This document shows, piece after piece, positions 1 to 9,606 of a DNA stretch of 64,000 nucleotides. The notes beneath the pieces were generated by a model that ran no database searches, was not told where the DNA came from, and was given only the letters and a program-made list of their open reading frames with translations. Position 1 is the first letter of the stretch. Every line of letters begins with the position of its first letter. Source of the DNA: Cypionkella sp. (GTDB lineage: Bacteria; Pseudomonadota; Alphaproteobacteria; Rhodobacterales; Rhodobacteraceae); contig JALRIN010000012.1 of NCBI GenBank assembly GCA_023255415.1, positions 1-64,000 of the forward strand. Reading direction: 5' to 3'. Both the position numbers and the translations under genes were made by a program.

Positions 1-342
1 AAAACAGCACATCACCAGATCGGTGGTGGCGGTGACATCATAGGCCGCATGGCCGCGCCCGGGACGCCCAACAAAATCCGACGGCAGCAGCAGGCCAACC
101 ATCTGCCGGCGCCCGTCTTCCATCGTCTGGGTCAGCGTCGCGATACCAGAAACAACCGAGGCGACAAAATCCATCCGGTCACCCGACCAGATCACCGTCT
201 GCCCAGCCTGAAAGCTGCGGTAATATTTGATCTCGTCCAAATGCGCCAATTCATCCGCCTCGCAGCGGGCACAGACCGCGCGGTGGCGGATCGGGCAATC
301 GCCGCAACTTGGGTGACCCAGTTTCAGGTCGTGCTGTGACAT
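1..342 (-). CDS. fnrL: FnrL, Crp/Fnr-family oxygen-sensing regulator (5' part, cut by window edge)
   Basis: The first 114 codons are present and the reading frame runs off position 1. The N-terminus carries Cys13, Cys16, Cys24 and Cys27, followed by a cyclic-nucleotide-binding-like beta-roll region (about residues 35-114) with a Cys112-Cys113 pair. In FNR proteins such cysteines hold an oxygen-labile 4Fe-4S cluster that permits DNA binding without oxygen. The ATG at 342 follows an AAGGTGG ribosome-binding site. The gene is divergent from hemN, and an FNR box lies between them, the usual Rhodobacter arrangement. The HTH domain lies outside the window. Identity is judged from motif and context. 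Confidence 0.9.
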   Translation of the reverse strand, partial: MSQHDLKLGHPSCGDCPIRHRAVCARCEADELAHLDEIKYYRSFQAGQTVIWSGDRMDFVASVVSGIATLTQTMEDGRRQMVGLLLPSDFVGRPGRGHAAYDVTATTDLVMCCF

Positions 343-357
343 CTGTCCACCTTCGGT

Positions 358-371
358 TTGATCTGAGTCAA
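358..371. promoter_or_regulatory. FNR box in the fnrL-hemN divergent promoter
   Basis: TTGATCTGAGTCAA fits the FNR consensus TTGAT-N4-ATCAA with one mismatch. It lies 16 bp upstream of the fnrL ATG and 33 bp upstream of the hemN ATG. FnrL is expected to act here on hemN under low oxygen and probably on its own gene. The site is seen directly; the regulation is inferred. Confidence 0.8.
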
Positions 372-404
372 GGCGCGCGCGTGGCCTTATCCTAGGGTAG
401 ACCT

Positions 405-1760
405 ATGACAGTCCATTCGCAACTCACACGCATGGGTCTTTTTGACGCCCGCGTTCCTCGCTATACGTCTTATCCCACATCGCCGCAGTTTGCGGGTGGG
501 GTCGGGCCCAATGACTTTGCAAATTGGATCGCGGCGGTGCCGGCGGCATCCGAGATTTCGCTTTATGTGCATGTGCCGTTTTGCCGAAGGTTGTGCTGGT
601 TTTGCGCCTGTCGCACCCAAGGCACGGTTTCGGATGCGCCAGTGGTGGCCTATGCCGCGATGCTGCATCAGGAAATTGCTCTGCTGAAGCAGCATTTGCC
701 ACAAGGCGTGCGGTTGTCGCGGCTGCATTGGGGCGGCGGGACGCCAACCATGCTTTCGCCCGAAGCGATGCGTGATTTGGCGGCCGCGATCTTTGCGGTG
801 GCGCCTTTGGCCGAGGGCGGCGAATTTTCGGTCGAGATTGACCCGATGGAAATTGATGCCGCGCGCCTGGATGCCTTGGTCGCCGCTGGGATGAACCGCG
901 CCTCTATCGGGGTGCAGGATTTTGACCCGCAGATCCAAGCCGCGATCGGCCGCGAGCAACCCTTTGAGACCACGCTTGCCGTGGCGCAGATGATCCGTGC
1001 GCGCGGGGTGACCAGCCTGAACGCCGATATTCTTTACGGTCTGCCGCATCAGACGCAGGCGAAAATCGCGGCCTCGGTCGCGCAATTGCTTGAATTGTCG
1101 CCAGATCGCGTCGCGCTTTACGGCTATGCCCATGTGCCGTGGATGAGCCGGCGTCAGCAGATGATCTCCTCGGATACCATGCCCACGCCAGAAGAACGGC
1201 TTGACCTGTTCGAGGTGGCGCGGGCGCAGTTTTTGGCGGCCGGTTATGACGAGGTCGGCATCGATCATTTCGCCAAACCCACGGACGGCATGGCGAAAGC
1301 CGCGCGCGCAGGCGGGCTGCGACGGAATTTTCAGGGCTATACCGAGGACAGCGCGCCGGTGTTGATCGGGCTTGGGGCCTCGTCGATCTCGCGGTTTCCG
1401 CAGGGCTATGCACAAAACGCCAGCGGCACGGCAGATCACACCCGTGCCATTCGCGCTGGGCAGTTTTCGACCCATCGCGGTCATGCCTTTGCGGGCGAAG
1501 ATCGCTTGCGTGGCCGGATTATCGAGGCCTTGATGTGCGATTTCCATGTCTCGCGCGCCGAAATCCTGCGCGATTTCGAGGTGACACCAGAGGCGTTGCA
1601 GGCGATGTTTTTCGCCGCCGATCGCGCCTTTCCGCAGATGCTAAGGCTGACCGAAGCAGGGCTGTCGATCCCTATCGATTCGCGCCCGCTGACGCGGATG
1701 GTGGCGCGCTGCTTTGACGCCTATGCCCAGACCAGCGCCAAGCATTCCTCGGCGGTTTAG
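405..1760 (+). CDS. hemN: Oxygen-independent coproporphyrinogen III oxidase (HemN/HemZ)
   Basis: A 451-residue radical-SAM enzyme that decarboxylates coproporphyrinogen III to protoporphyrinogen IX without oxygen, in the cytoplasm. Cys60, Cys64, Cys67 and Cys69 form the CxxxCxxCxC signature that binds the 4Fe-4S cluster and SAM. The WGGGTPT glycine motif and the N-terminal RYTSYPTSPQF stretch are typical of true HemN. Its length matches the family (about 450). It is divergent from fnrL and shares the FNR box, so expression is probably raised in low oxygen. The stop overlaps the convergent glycosyltransferase gene by 4 bp. Confidence 0.95.
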   Translation: MTVHSQLTRMGLFDARVPRYTSYPTSPQFAGGVGPNDFANWIAAVPAASEISLYVHVPFCRRLCWFCACRTQGTVSDAPVVAYAAMLHQEIALLKQHLPQGVRLSRLHWGGGTPTMLSPEAMRDLAAAIFAVAPLAEGGEFSVEIDPMEIDAARLDALVAAGMNRASIGVQDFDPQIQAAIGREQPFETTLAVAQMIRARGVTSLNADILYGLPHQTQAKIAASVAQLLELSPDRVALYGYAHVPWMSRRQQMISSDTMPTPEERLDLFEVARAQFLAAGYDEVGIDHFAKPTDGMAKAARAGGLRRNFQGYTEDSAPVLIGLGASSISRFPQGYAQNASGTADHTRAIRAGQFSTHRGHAFAGEDRLRGRIIEALMCDFHVSRAEILRDFEVTPEALQAMFFAADRAFPQMLRLTEAGLSIPIDSRPLTRMVARCFDAYAQTSAKHSSAV

Positions 1761-3001
1761 GCCAGGGCAGTTGAGGCGGCGGCTGGGCCAAAGCCTTCGA
1801 CAAAGCGGATCAGTTTCGGCAAGCAATTGCTGCGCAGATCATAATTCTTGATCGCCGCCGCGCGTGCTGCCGCGCGCTGCGGCGCAAAGCGGTCAGGATC
1901 GGCAAGCGCCTCGGTCATTGCCTTGGACCAGCCGGCCACGTCAAAAAAATCGACCAAAGTGCCGGACTTGCCCTGCTCCAGCGCCTCCAGAACCGGGGCG
2001 GTTGCCGAAGCGACAATATGGCAGCCTGCGGCCATGGCCTCGATCATCGACCAGGAAAGAACAAAGGGATAGGTCAAATAAGCATGGGCACGACTGACCT
2101 GAAGCGTCGCCAGAAACTGCGGATATGGCACCTTACCCAAGAAATGTACGCGCGACAGGTCCAGCTGATCGCGCACCTCGTCTAAAATTATGCCCTTCCA
2201 GCCGGTCTGACCTTTCGGGGGGGTGCCGTAAGAGGTGCCATCACCCCCGATGATCACCACCTGCGCTTTTGGCCTTGCTTGTAAAACTGCAGGCAGGGCA
2301 CGCATGAAGATGTGATAGCCGCGATAGGGTTCAAGGTTGCGGTTGACGAAGGTCAGGACCTCGTCTTGCGGAGTCAGGCTTTGGCCATCTGGCAGCACCA
2401 GCCGCGCATCGGGATTCGGCGCGACGCGCTGGGTATCAATTCCGTCATGCATCACAGTGAGCATTCTTTGCAGCGCGACAGGATGCGTAGAGGCCTGCCA
2501 ATGCGTTGGAGTCATGCCTGCATCAGCGTGGATCAGCGCTTGGCCTTGATGCGCTGCGCGACCCTGCGCGATCATGATTTGGTCAAAGCTGGATTTGCTG
2601 AATTCCGGATCAAAGCCTAGGTCTGCGCCACGGCCCTTATAGTAAAACTCGCTATAGATGATCAGTTTGGCTTCGGGCCATACTTCTTTCAAGAAAAGCG
2701 TCTCACCCCAGCCAGAGTGGCCGACAATCACGTCTGGCAGGTAACCCTGTTTGCGCATCGCGACGGCTGCGCGTGCAACAACAACGCCGCGATCGCTGTT
2801 CAAGGTATAGTTGCGTCCCAAGCGGCTGACAGAAGCATCAAGCTGTGCTTCTTTGTAATCATAATGCGTCGTTTTGAAACGCATTATGTTTTTGTTGGTG
2901 GCGTCGGTCAGCACTTGGCATTCATGCCCACGAGAGGCCAAAGCGGGGGCAAGATGCAGAAATTGGGCTGGAAAGTTCTGGTGCACAAACAGAATTCGCA
3001 T
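1757..3001 (-). CDS. Glycosyltransferase, GT4-like (GT-B fold)
   Basis: A 414-residue protein beginning [14 protein letters not shown], a common start of GT-B glycosyltransferases. A group-1 domain lies in the C-terminal half, with a FVNRNLEPYRG stretch, a VIIGGDG strand and a VLSWSMIEAMAAGC donor-binding segment. I chose the ATG at 3001 because it shares one base with the yejF stop (TGATG), a coupling pattern repeated in this operon. A GTG at 3007 is also in frame. The acceptor and sugar cannot be read from sequence. Its place at the end of a peptide-transporter operon is odd, and no functional link is evident. Confidence 0.85.
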   Translation of the reverse strand: MRILFVHQNFPAQFLHLAPALASRGHECQVLTDATNKNIMRFKTTHYDYKEAQLDASVSRLGRNYTLNSDRGVVVARAAVAMRKQGYLPDVIVGHSGWGETLFLKEVWPEAKLIIYSEFYYKGRGADLGFDPEFSKSSFDQIMIAQGRAAHQGQALIHADAGMTPTHWQASTHPVALQRMLTVMHDGIDTQRVAPNPDARLVLPDGQSLTPQDEVLTFVNRNLEPYRGYHIFMRALPAVLQARPKAQVVIIGGDGTSYGTPPKGQTGWKGIILDEVRDQLDLSRVHFLGKVPYPQFLATLQVSRAHAYLTYPFVLSWSMIEAMAAGCHIVASATAPVLEALEQGKSGTLVDFFDVAGWSKAMTEALADPDRFAPQRAAARAAAIKNYDLRSNCLPKLIRFVEGFGPAAASTALA

Positions 3002-4590
3002 CAGCACTCTCCCAAGGCTGCCGCCATCAGGCTGCGGGTATAGGGGTTTTGCGGATTGGCAAAGACAGCCTCTGCCGCACCTGCCTCAACCACATCACCG
3101 TTTTGCATCACCATCACCCGATGCGACATTGCCCGCACCACCCGCAGATCATGGCTAATAAAGATATAGGCCAGCCCATATTTGCGCTGCAAATCGCGCA
3201 GAAGATCAACGATCTGCACCTGCACCGTCATATCAAGCGCGCTGGTGGGTTCGTCCAGCACCACCAGTTTTGGCCGCAGGATCATTGCGCGGGCAATCGC
3301 GATGCGCTGCTTTTGCCCGCCCGAGAATTCATGCGGATAGCGGGTCATCGTTGCGGGGTCGAGGCCAACTTCGGCCATGATCTCGGCCACCATCTCGCGG
3401 CTGTTGCGCCCGTCTTGCAGTCCGTGCACACCCAGACCTTCGGCGATGATCTGCTCTGCCGTCATGCGCGGCGACAGGCTGCCGTGGGGGTCTTGGAACA
3501 CGATCTGCATGTCGCGCCGATGCGCCCGCATCGCCGCACTGGCCAGCCCATCCAGCCGCTGCCCCAAAAGGCTGATCGGGCCTTGCGAGCTGATCAGGCG
3601 CAGAATCGCCAGCGCCAGCGTGGTTTTGCCCGACCCGCTTTCGCCGACAATTCCCAGCGTCTCGCCCGCGCGCACCTGCAAAGTTGCAGCGTTAACCGCT
3701 TTAATATGGCCCACCGTGCGGCGCAAAAACCCGCGTTGAATCGGAAACCAGATCTGCAGTTGATCGGTTTCTGCCACCACAGGCGCATTTGGTGCAACCG
3801 CTGCCGGCAGGCCGGTGGGCTCGGCTGCCATCAGGGTTTTGGTGTAGATGTGCTGCGGATTGGCGAAAATCTCGGCCGTTGGGCCTTGTTCGACGATCTC
3901 GCCGTCCTTCATCACACAAACGCGATCGGCGATGCGGCGCACGATGCCCAGATCATGGGTGATAAACAAAAGGCTCAAGCCTTCGCTGCGTTTCAGCTCG
4001 GCCAAAAGCTCTAGGATCTGGGCCTGGATGGTCACATCCAGCGCAGTTGTCGGCTCGTCGGCGATCAAAAGGTCTGGCCCATTCGCCAAGGCCATCGCGA
4101 TCATCACCCGCTGGCGCTGGCCGCCCGACAATTGATGCGGATAGGCGTCAAGGCGGCTTTCGGCCTCGCGGATACCGACCTTATTCAGCAGATCAATGCT
4201 GCGCGCCCGTGCTGCCGCGCCGCGCAGACCTTGGTGCAGACCCAGGCTTTCGGCAAGCTGTTTTTCGATTGTATGCAATGGGTTAAGGCTGGTCATCGGC
4301 TCTTGAAAGATAAAGCTGATGTCATTGCCCCGCAGCGCGCGCAGATCCGCCTCGGCGGCACCCACCATCTCGCGGCCGCGGTAGCGCACCGATCCCGCCA
4401 GCTGCGCGCTGTCGGGCAAAAGCCCAACGGTCGACAGGGCGGTGACTGATTTGCCAGACCCGCTTTCGCCCACAAGCGCCACCGTCTCGCCCTTATTCAC
4501 AGCAAAGCTGACCCCGCGCACGGCGGAAATCTCGCGCCCGTCTTGGCGAAAGCCCACACTCAGGTTTTCGACCTGCAACACCATGTTCAT
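3001..4590 (-). CDS. yejF: ABC transporter ATPase with two nucleotide-binding domains (YejF)
   Basis: 529 residues with two complete ABC domains. The first has Walker A GESGSGKS at about residue 41 and signature LSGGQRQR near 155. The second has Walker [10 protein letters not shown] near 315 and signature FSGGQKQR near 427. Both have [16 protein letters not shown] Walker B motifs. This fused form is typical of YejF, which powers import of peptides (microcin C in E. coli) across the inner membrane. It overlaps yejE by 4 bp and the downstream glycosyltransferase by 1 bp, so translation is probably coupled. Confidence 0.93.
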   Translation of the reverse strand: MNMVLQVENLSVGFRQDGREISAVRGVSFAVNKGETVALVGESGSGKSVTALSTVGLLPDSAQLAGSVRYRGREMVGAAEADLRALRGNDISFIFQEPMTSLNPLHTIEKQLAESLGLHQGLRGAAARARSIDLLNKVGIREAESRLDAYPHQLSGGQRQRVMIAMALANGPDLLIADEPTTALDVTIQAQILELLAELKRSEGLSLLFITHDLGIVRRIADRVCVMKDGEIVEQGPTAEIFANPQHIYTKTLMAAEPTGLPAAVAPNAPVVAETDQLQIWFPIQRGFLRRTVGHIKAVNAATLQVRAGETLGIVGESGSGKTTLALAILRLISSQGPISLLGQRLDGLASAAMRAHRRDMQIVFQDPHGSLSPRMTAEQIIAEGLGVHGLQDGRNSREMVAEIMAEVGLDPATMTRYPHEFSGGQKQRIAIARAMILRPKLVVLDEPTSALDMTVQVQIVDLLRDLQRKYGLAYIFISHDLRVVRAMSHRVMVMQNGDVVEAGAAEAVFANPQNPYTRSLMAAALGEC

Positions 4591-5702
4591 GAATAGGTCT
4601 TTCTGGGGTCAAAGGCATCGCGCACACCTTCAAAGATAAACACCAAAAGAGACAGCATAATGGCAAAGGTAAAAAAGGCGGTGAAGGCCAGCGAAGGCAT
4701 CTGCAGGTTTTGCTGCGCCTGTGCCGAAAGCTGGCCAAGGCTGGGCAAAGACGCGGGCAGCCCGTAGCCCAGATAATCAAGTGACGCCAGCGAGCCAATC
4801 GTGCCCGAGACCACGAAAGGCAGCATGGTCAGCGTCGCCACCATGGCGTTTGGCAGCACATGGCGAAAGATGATCACCGTGTCTGAAACGCCCAGTGCCT
4901 TGGCGGCGCGGACATATTCGAAATTGCGCGCCCGCAGGAATTCAGCCCGCACCACGCCGACCAACCGCGTCCAGCCAAACAGCACCGAGATCAGGATCAG
5001 CACCAGAAAACTGCGCTGCCAGACCGAAAACACGATGATGATAAAGTAAAGTTCAGGAACTCCGCCCCAAATCTCGATGGCGCGCTGAAACAGCAGATCG
5101 ACCTTGCCGCCGAAATAGCCCTGCAAAGCCCCGGCCGCGATGCCGACGATCGATGTCAGCAGCGTCACCACCAGCCCGTAAACCACCGACAACCGAAAGC
5201 CATAGATCACCCGCGCCAGCACATCGCGCGAGGTGTCATCGGTGCCCAGCCAATGCGCAGCCTCGGGGGCAGAGGGTGCGGCCTGACCGTTCAAATCATT
5301 GATGGTGTTATAAGAATATGGAATCAGCGGCCAAAGTATAAAGCCCTTTTCAAAACCTTGGGTCGTGGTGTCAAAGCTGCCTGCCTTAATATCAGCTGTG
5401 ATCTTTTCGGCATCGTCAAAGCAGGCCTCCAGCCCGCCCGAACGGATCAGGCATTCCACCTCGGGGGCTTTGTAATTGGCCTCGGTGCGAAAATCGCCAC
5501 CGAAATCGGTTTCCGAATAAAACGTCAGGAATGGCATGCGCCACTCGCCGCGATACTGCACCAACAGCGGGCGGTCATTGGCCAAAACCTCGGCAAACAG
5601 CGATAGGCCGAACAGCACAGAAAAAATCCAGAGCGACCAGAACGCTCTGCGGTTGGCGCGAAAGTTGCGCCAGCGGCGTTGGTTTAACGGTGACAAAGCC
5701 AT
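4587..5702 (-). CDS. yejE: Peptide ABC transporter permease YejE
   Basis: A 371-residue membrane permease of the oligopeptide/microcin C importer. There is one N-terminal membrane segment (about residues 20-40), a long periplasmic stretch, then a core of about five hydrophobic segments. The EFLRARNFEYVRAAKALG stretch is the coupling-loop (EAA) motif that contacts YejF. The periplasmic stretch of about 100 residues between the first and second membrane segments is usual for YejE. The start shares a base with the yejB stop (TGATG). Confidence 0.92.
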   Translation of the reverse strand: MALSPLNQRRWRNFRANRRAFWSLWIFSVLFGLSLFAEVLANDRPLLVQYRGEWRMPFLTFYSETDFGGDFRTEANYKAPEVECLIRSGGLEACFDDAEKITADIKAGSFDTTTQGFEKGFILWPLIPYSYNTINDLNGQAAPSAPEAAHWLGTDDTSRDVLARVIYGFRLSVVYGLVVTLLTSIVGIAAGALQGYFGGKVDLLFQRAIEIWGGVPELYFIIIVFSVWQRSFLVLILISVLFGWTRLVGVVRAEFLRARNFEYVRAAKALGVSDTVIIFRHVLPNAMVATLTMLPFVVSGTIGSLASLDYLGYGLPASLPSLGQLSAQAQQNLQMPSLAFTAFFTFAIMLSLLVFIFEGVRDAFDPRKTYS

Positions 5703-6859
5703 CAGCCCCTCCGCTCGAAATCAATGCGGGGATCGACCCAGACATACATCAGATCAGACAGAATCCCCACCACAAGCCCAATCAGGCCAAAGGCAAACAG
5801 CGTGCCGAAGATCACCGGATAGTCGCGCGACACCGCGGCGTTAAAGCCCATCAGGCCCAGGCCATCCAATGTGAACACCTTTTCAATAATGATCGAAGAC
5901 CCGAAAAACACCGATAAAAACAGCCCCGGAAAGCCCGCGATCACGATCAGCATGGCATTGCGAAACACATGTCCATAAAGCACGCGCCGTTCCGACAGAC
6001 CCTTGGCGCGGGCCGTCATCACATATTGCTTGCGGATTTCATCCAGAAAACTGTTCTTGGTCAGCAGCGTCAGTGTGGCAAAGCTTGAAATCGTGCTGGC
6101 CAGAACCGGCAAGGCGATATGCCAAAGATAATCGCTGATCTTGCCGAAAAAGCTAAGGTTTTCAAAGCCGTTCGAGGTTAGGCCCCGCAACGGGAAGATC
6201 TGGTAATAAGACCCACCGGCGAATGTCACCAGCAGAACCACCGCAAACAGCAGCGTCGGAATCGAATAGGCCGCGATGATCACGCCCGAGGTCCAACTGT
6301 CAAACCGCGAGCCATCGCGCACGGCTTTGCGAATGCCCAGCGGGATCGAGATCATATAGGCGATCAGCGTCGACCAAAGTCCCAAGGTGATTGAAACCGG
6401 CATCTTTTCGATCACCATTTGCACCACGCTTTTCGATTTGAAATAGCTTTCGCCAAAATCAAACCGCATGAACTTTCCCATCATAATCGTAAAGCGCTCA
6501 ACGGCGGGGATCATCTCTTTTTCGCAGTCCTTGGCCTGCTGCACCAAACTGCCCTGATAGCCCTGCGGGCAAACAAAACGCGCAAAGCCGAATTCGACCT
6601 CGAGCTTGGCGCGAAATTCGGGCGGCAGACCGCGCGCGCCGGTATAGGTGCCGTCTTTGCCGTTGGCCGCCTTGGTGCCAGCATCATCGCCATTGCCACC
6701 GGCCAGCGTGCCCATCGCATCGTTTTGATTGTCGAGCTGCGCTTCGATCTGGTCAAAAGGCCCGCCGGGCACGAATTGGGTGAGCGCGAAGTTCACCACC
6801 ATAATGCCGAACAGGGTCGGAATCACCAAAAGCAGGCGCCGCAGGATATAGGCCAGCAT
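5702..6859 (-). CDS. yejB: Peptide ABC transporter permease YejB
   Basis: 385 residues starting MLAYILRRLLLVIPTLFGIM, the classic start of DppB/OppB-type permeases. It has a large periplasmic insert (about residues 40-135) and a coupling loop, TARAKGLSERRV, near residue 285. It pairs with YejE to form the channel. The start overlaps the yejA stop (TAATG). The periplasmic insert includes a glycine/asparagine/aspartate-rich stretch (about residues 45-70) that is probably a flexible loop. Confidence 0.92.
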   Translation of the reverse strand: MLAYILRRLLLVIPTLFGIMVVNFALTQFVPGGPFDQIEAQLDNQNDAMGTLAGGNGDDAGTKAANGKDGTYTGARGLPPEFRAKLEVEFGFARFVCPQGYQGSLVQQAKDCEKEMIPAVERFTIMMGKFMRFDFGESYFKSKSVVQMVIEKMPVSITLGLWSTLIAYMISIPLGIRKAVRDGSRFDSWTSGVIIAAYSIPTLLFAVVLLVTFAGGSYYQIFPLRGLTSNGFENLSFFGKISDYLWHIALPVLASTISSFATLTLLTKNSFLDEIRKQYVMTARAKGLSERRVLYGHVFRNAMLIVIAGFPGLFLSVFFGSSIIIEKVFTLDGLGLMGFNAAVSRDYPVIFGTLFAFGLIGLVVGILSDLMYVWVDPRIDFERRG

Positions 6860-8769
6860 TATTTCAACGCACCCGAGGCCTTAAGCTTGGCGGCCTTTTC
6901 AGGGTTGAACCACCAGAAATCCAGCTCGCCCAAGGCATAGGGCGGCAGGGTTTGCGGATGTTCAAATTGGTCGTAATAGGCGACGGTGAAGGTGTCTTTA
7001 TACCATTGTGGCACCCAAAAGCGTTCGGCGCGCAGCACGCGGTCTAGCGCTTTGGTGGCGACCGTAAGCTGGTCTTTCGAGGTGGCGGCCATCGCCACTT
7101 CGATCAGCCGATCCACGGCGGGAGATTTCAGCCCCATAACGTTAAAGGCCGACTGATCGGCCGTAGCCGAGCCGTAGTATTGCTTAAGCTCTGAGCCCGA
7201 GAAATAGCCAGACCGTGCATTTCCGGTAATGATGTCAAAGTCATAAACCGGCGGACGGGTGCGCGATTCCATCTGCGCGGGGTCGATATTGACCAGTTCG
7301 GCATCGACGCCCAGGGCTTTCAGATTTTCGACAAAGGGGGCGATCACCCGATCAAACGATGGGCTGTCGTTCAAAAATTCGACCCGCAGCTTTTCGCCCT
7401 TGGCATTGCTGCGGATGCCATCAGCACCGACGGTCCAGCCCGCTTCGGTCAGCAAAGCCGAGGCGCGGCGCATATTGCCGCGGTCAAGCTGTTTGTCAGA
7501 GGAGACAGGCGCCACCACGGCCGGATCGGTCAGGATGCTTTGCGGCAACAGGCCATCGCTGACCAAGGGTTGCAAAATCGCCACCTCTTCAGGGCTTGGC
7601 GCGTCGGTCGCGGCCAGCCAAGAATTCTCCCAGACCGAATTGATCCGCGCATAAAGCCCGTAAAACAGCGTCTGGTTCGACCATTCAAAGTTGAACATCA
7701 GACCAATGGCTTCACGCACGCGCGGGTCTTGGAATTTTTCGCGCCGCAGGTTGAACAGAAACGCCTGGCCATTGGCCTTGGCCCCGGAGGGCAGCTCGAC
7801 CTTTTGCACGGCCCCCGTTGCCATTGCGGGGAAATCATAGCCCGTGGCCCAGGTCTTGGAGGAATTCTCGCTGCGGAAAGTATAGGCACCGGCCTTGAAC
7901 GCCTCGAAAGCTGGAATGGAATAACCAAAGTATTCGATGCGAATGCTGTCGAAATTCGCCTGCCCCCGCATGATCGGCAGGTCTTTGCCCCAATAGTCGG
8001 GATTGCGGGTATAGATCAGCCGCTCGCCGGGTTTGATGGTTTGCGCAACATAGGGGCCAGAGCCCAAAAACGGCGTCAGATTGCTTTCCTCTAGATCCAG
8101 CTTCTGGGCCTGATACTGCGCCTTGGAAAACACTGGCAGACCGCCGACATCGGCAGGTAGATCTCGGGTTGGCACGCCGGGTTTAAAGCTGAATTTGATG
8201 CGATGCGGATCAAGGATTTCGGCGCCCTCGACCTGTTCGTTGAACACGGCGCGAAAATCAGACAGGCCTTTTGTGCGAAACAGTTCGAAAGAAAACTGCA
8301 CATCTTCCGCCGTCAGCGGCGTGCCATCCGAGAATTTCGCCTCGGGGCGCAGGTTAAAGATCACCCAAGACCGATCTTGCGGATATTCAATCGTGCTGCA
8401 CAGCAGACAATAGCTTGCGCCAATCTCGTCTGCGGTGCCAACCAGCATGGATTCATAAGACATCGACGACAGCGCCCCCGCGACGCCCTTTACCGAATAG
8501 GGGTTCATCGAATCAAAGGTGCCGGGCGCCCATTCGCTGATCTCGCCGCCTTTGGGGGCATCGGGGTTCACATAGTCCAGATGCGCAAAATCGGCGGCGT
8601 AATGCAGATCGCCAAAGGTCGAGATGCCAATGGCGGTAAGGCTTGGGCTGTCTTCGGCGCGGGCGGCATAGGCAAACAGTCCGATGGACAGTGCCATCAT
8701 GCTGGCCATCAGCGCAAGCTGCGGTTTGCGCGCGACGGCGCGGCTGCGGGCGTGGGTTTGCTGGGTCAT
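6859..8769 (-). CDS. yejA: Periplasmic peptide-binding protein YejA (solute-binding family 5)
   Basis: 636 residues with a basic N-terminus, a hydrophobic core and an ARA-ED cleavage site near residue 38, so it is exported. The mature part is a family-5 extracellular solute-binding protein with ADDVQFSFELF and AIGLMFNFEW motifs typical of the YejA branch. It captures peptides for YejBEF. It is the first gene of the yejABEF-glycosyltransferase operon, and the promoter should lie between 8770 and 8890. Confidence 0.93.
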   Translation of the reverse strand: MTQQTHARSRAVARKPQLALMASMMALSIGLFAYAARAEDSPSLTAIGISTFGDLHYAADFAHLDYVNPDAPKGGEISEWAPGTFDSMNPYSVKGVAGALSSMSYESMLVGTADEIGASYCLLCSTIEYPQDRSWVIFNLRPEAKFSDGTPLTAEDVQFSFELFRTKGLSDFRAVFNEQVEGAEILDPHRIKFSFKPGVPTRDLPADVGGLPVFSKAQYQAQKLDLEESNLTPFLGSGPYVAQTIKPGERLIYTRNPDYWGKDLPIMRGQANFDSIRIEYFGYSIPAFEAFKAGAYTFRSENSSKTWATGYDFPAMATGAVQKVELPSGAKANGQAFLFNLRREKFQDPRVREAIGLMFNFEWSNQTLFYGLYARINSVWENSWLAATDAPSPEEVAILQPLVSDGLLPQSILTDPAVVAPVSSDKQLDRGNMRRASALLTEAGWTVGADGIRSNAKGEKLRVEFLNDSPSFDRVIAPFVENLKALGVDAELVNIDPAQMESRTRPPVYDFDIITGNARSGYFSGSELKQYYGSATADQSAFNVMGLKSPAVDRLIEVAMAATSKDQLTVATKALDRVLRAERFWVPQWYKDTFTVAYYDQFEHPQTLPPYALGELDFWWFNPEKAAKLKASGALK

Positions 8770-8886
8770 GCCTGAACTCCGGAAACGGACGGTTTCACCG
8801 TCATACTCTTGAGCTATATGCTAAATCGGAACGCAGGCTTGCCACAAGGCGCGAATGCGTGATCGGGGAAAAGCCAGGTTAAAATG

Positions 8887-8915
8887 CAAAAGGCCGCCCC
8901 GAAGGACGGCCTTTT
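8887..8915 (-). terminator. Intrinsic terminator downstream of cycM
   Basis: Arms AAAAGGCCG and CGGCCTTTT flank a short CCCCGAAGGA core. The hairpin is followed by T residues in either direction, so it may work both ways. It sits 20 bp after the cycM stop and also shields yejA from cycM read-through. Confidence 0.85.
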
Positions 8916-8934
8916 TCGCGGCATAGCGCTGCGA

Positions 8935-9456
8935 TTATGGCATCGAAGCCAGATAGGCGATGACATTGGCGCGGTCTTCGACCTTTGGCAGACCTGCAAA
9001 ACCCATCTTGGTGCCTGCAACATAGCCCTTTGGGTTGAGCAAGAACTCTTCAAGGTGCTGTGGCGTCCAAGGATCGTTTACCGACGTCATACCGCTGGAA
9101 TAGCCAAAGCCTTCAACCGAGCCGCGCGCCCGACCAACAACACCGTTCAAATGCGGACCGGTGCCATTGCTGCCGTCGACCTTGTGGCAAGCCTTGCACT
9201 TGTTGAACACTTTCTCGCCTGCGCCGACATCAGCCGAAGCGTAGATCACATCGAACGATGGGCCTTCATCTGCGGTGGCTGCAACTTCGGTTGCGCCGGT
9301 GTCGATGGTATAGGCTTGGGCAACTTCTTCGCCGCCATGGCCTTCGCCCGCGCCGCTGGTGTAAAGAGCCTCGCCGGCCCAAGAGATAAACAGATAGACC
9401 AAAAGCGAGCCGCAGACGGCGCCGGTTGCCTTGGTCAGGGTCATCGTGTCAAACAT
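8935..9456 (-). CDS. cycM: Membrane-anchored cytochrome c552 (CycM)
   Basis: A 173-residue class I cytochrome c that carries electrons from the bc1 complex to terminal oxidases on the periplasmic face. An uncleaved anchor spans about residues 8-28, then comes a negatively charged linker. The heme motif CKACH is at residues 87-91 and the axial Met is at about 151 ([10 protein letters not shown]). The layout matches Paracoccus CycM. I start at the MFDTMTL methionine because it follows GGAGCCTTCC-like spacing to a Shine-Dalgarno and matches the family. A longer frame reaches 9507. It is divergent from pheA. Confidence 0.92.
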   Translation of the reverse strand: MFDTMTLTKATGAVCGSLLVYLFISWAGEALYTSGAGEGHGGEEVAQAYTIDTGATEVAATADEGPSFDVIYASADVGAGEKVFNKCKACHKVDGSNGTGPHLNGVVGRARGSVEGFGYSSGMTSVNDPWTPQHLEEFLLNPKGYVAGTKMGFAGLPKVEDRANVIAYLASMP

Positions 9457-9606
9457 GTCGGAGCCTTCCTTGCGGGTCGTTTGTGGCGGCGATCGCACGC
9501 GTGCCATGGTTTGGGGCTATCTATCCGCTTCCCCACCGGTCTTTCAAGGTGTAGTAGCGCGACCAATCGCCCCTAATGCGGGGTTTTTACGACGGAGTTG
9601 TCAAAA

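Noticed and set aside
9570..9588. CCCC-GGGG hairpin with T-run before pheA as an attenuator
   Set aside because: The stem is only four base pairs and no leader peptide rich in Phe codons is seen.
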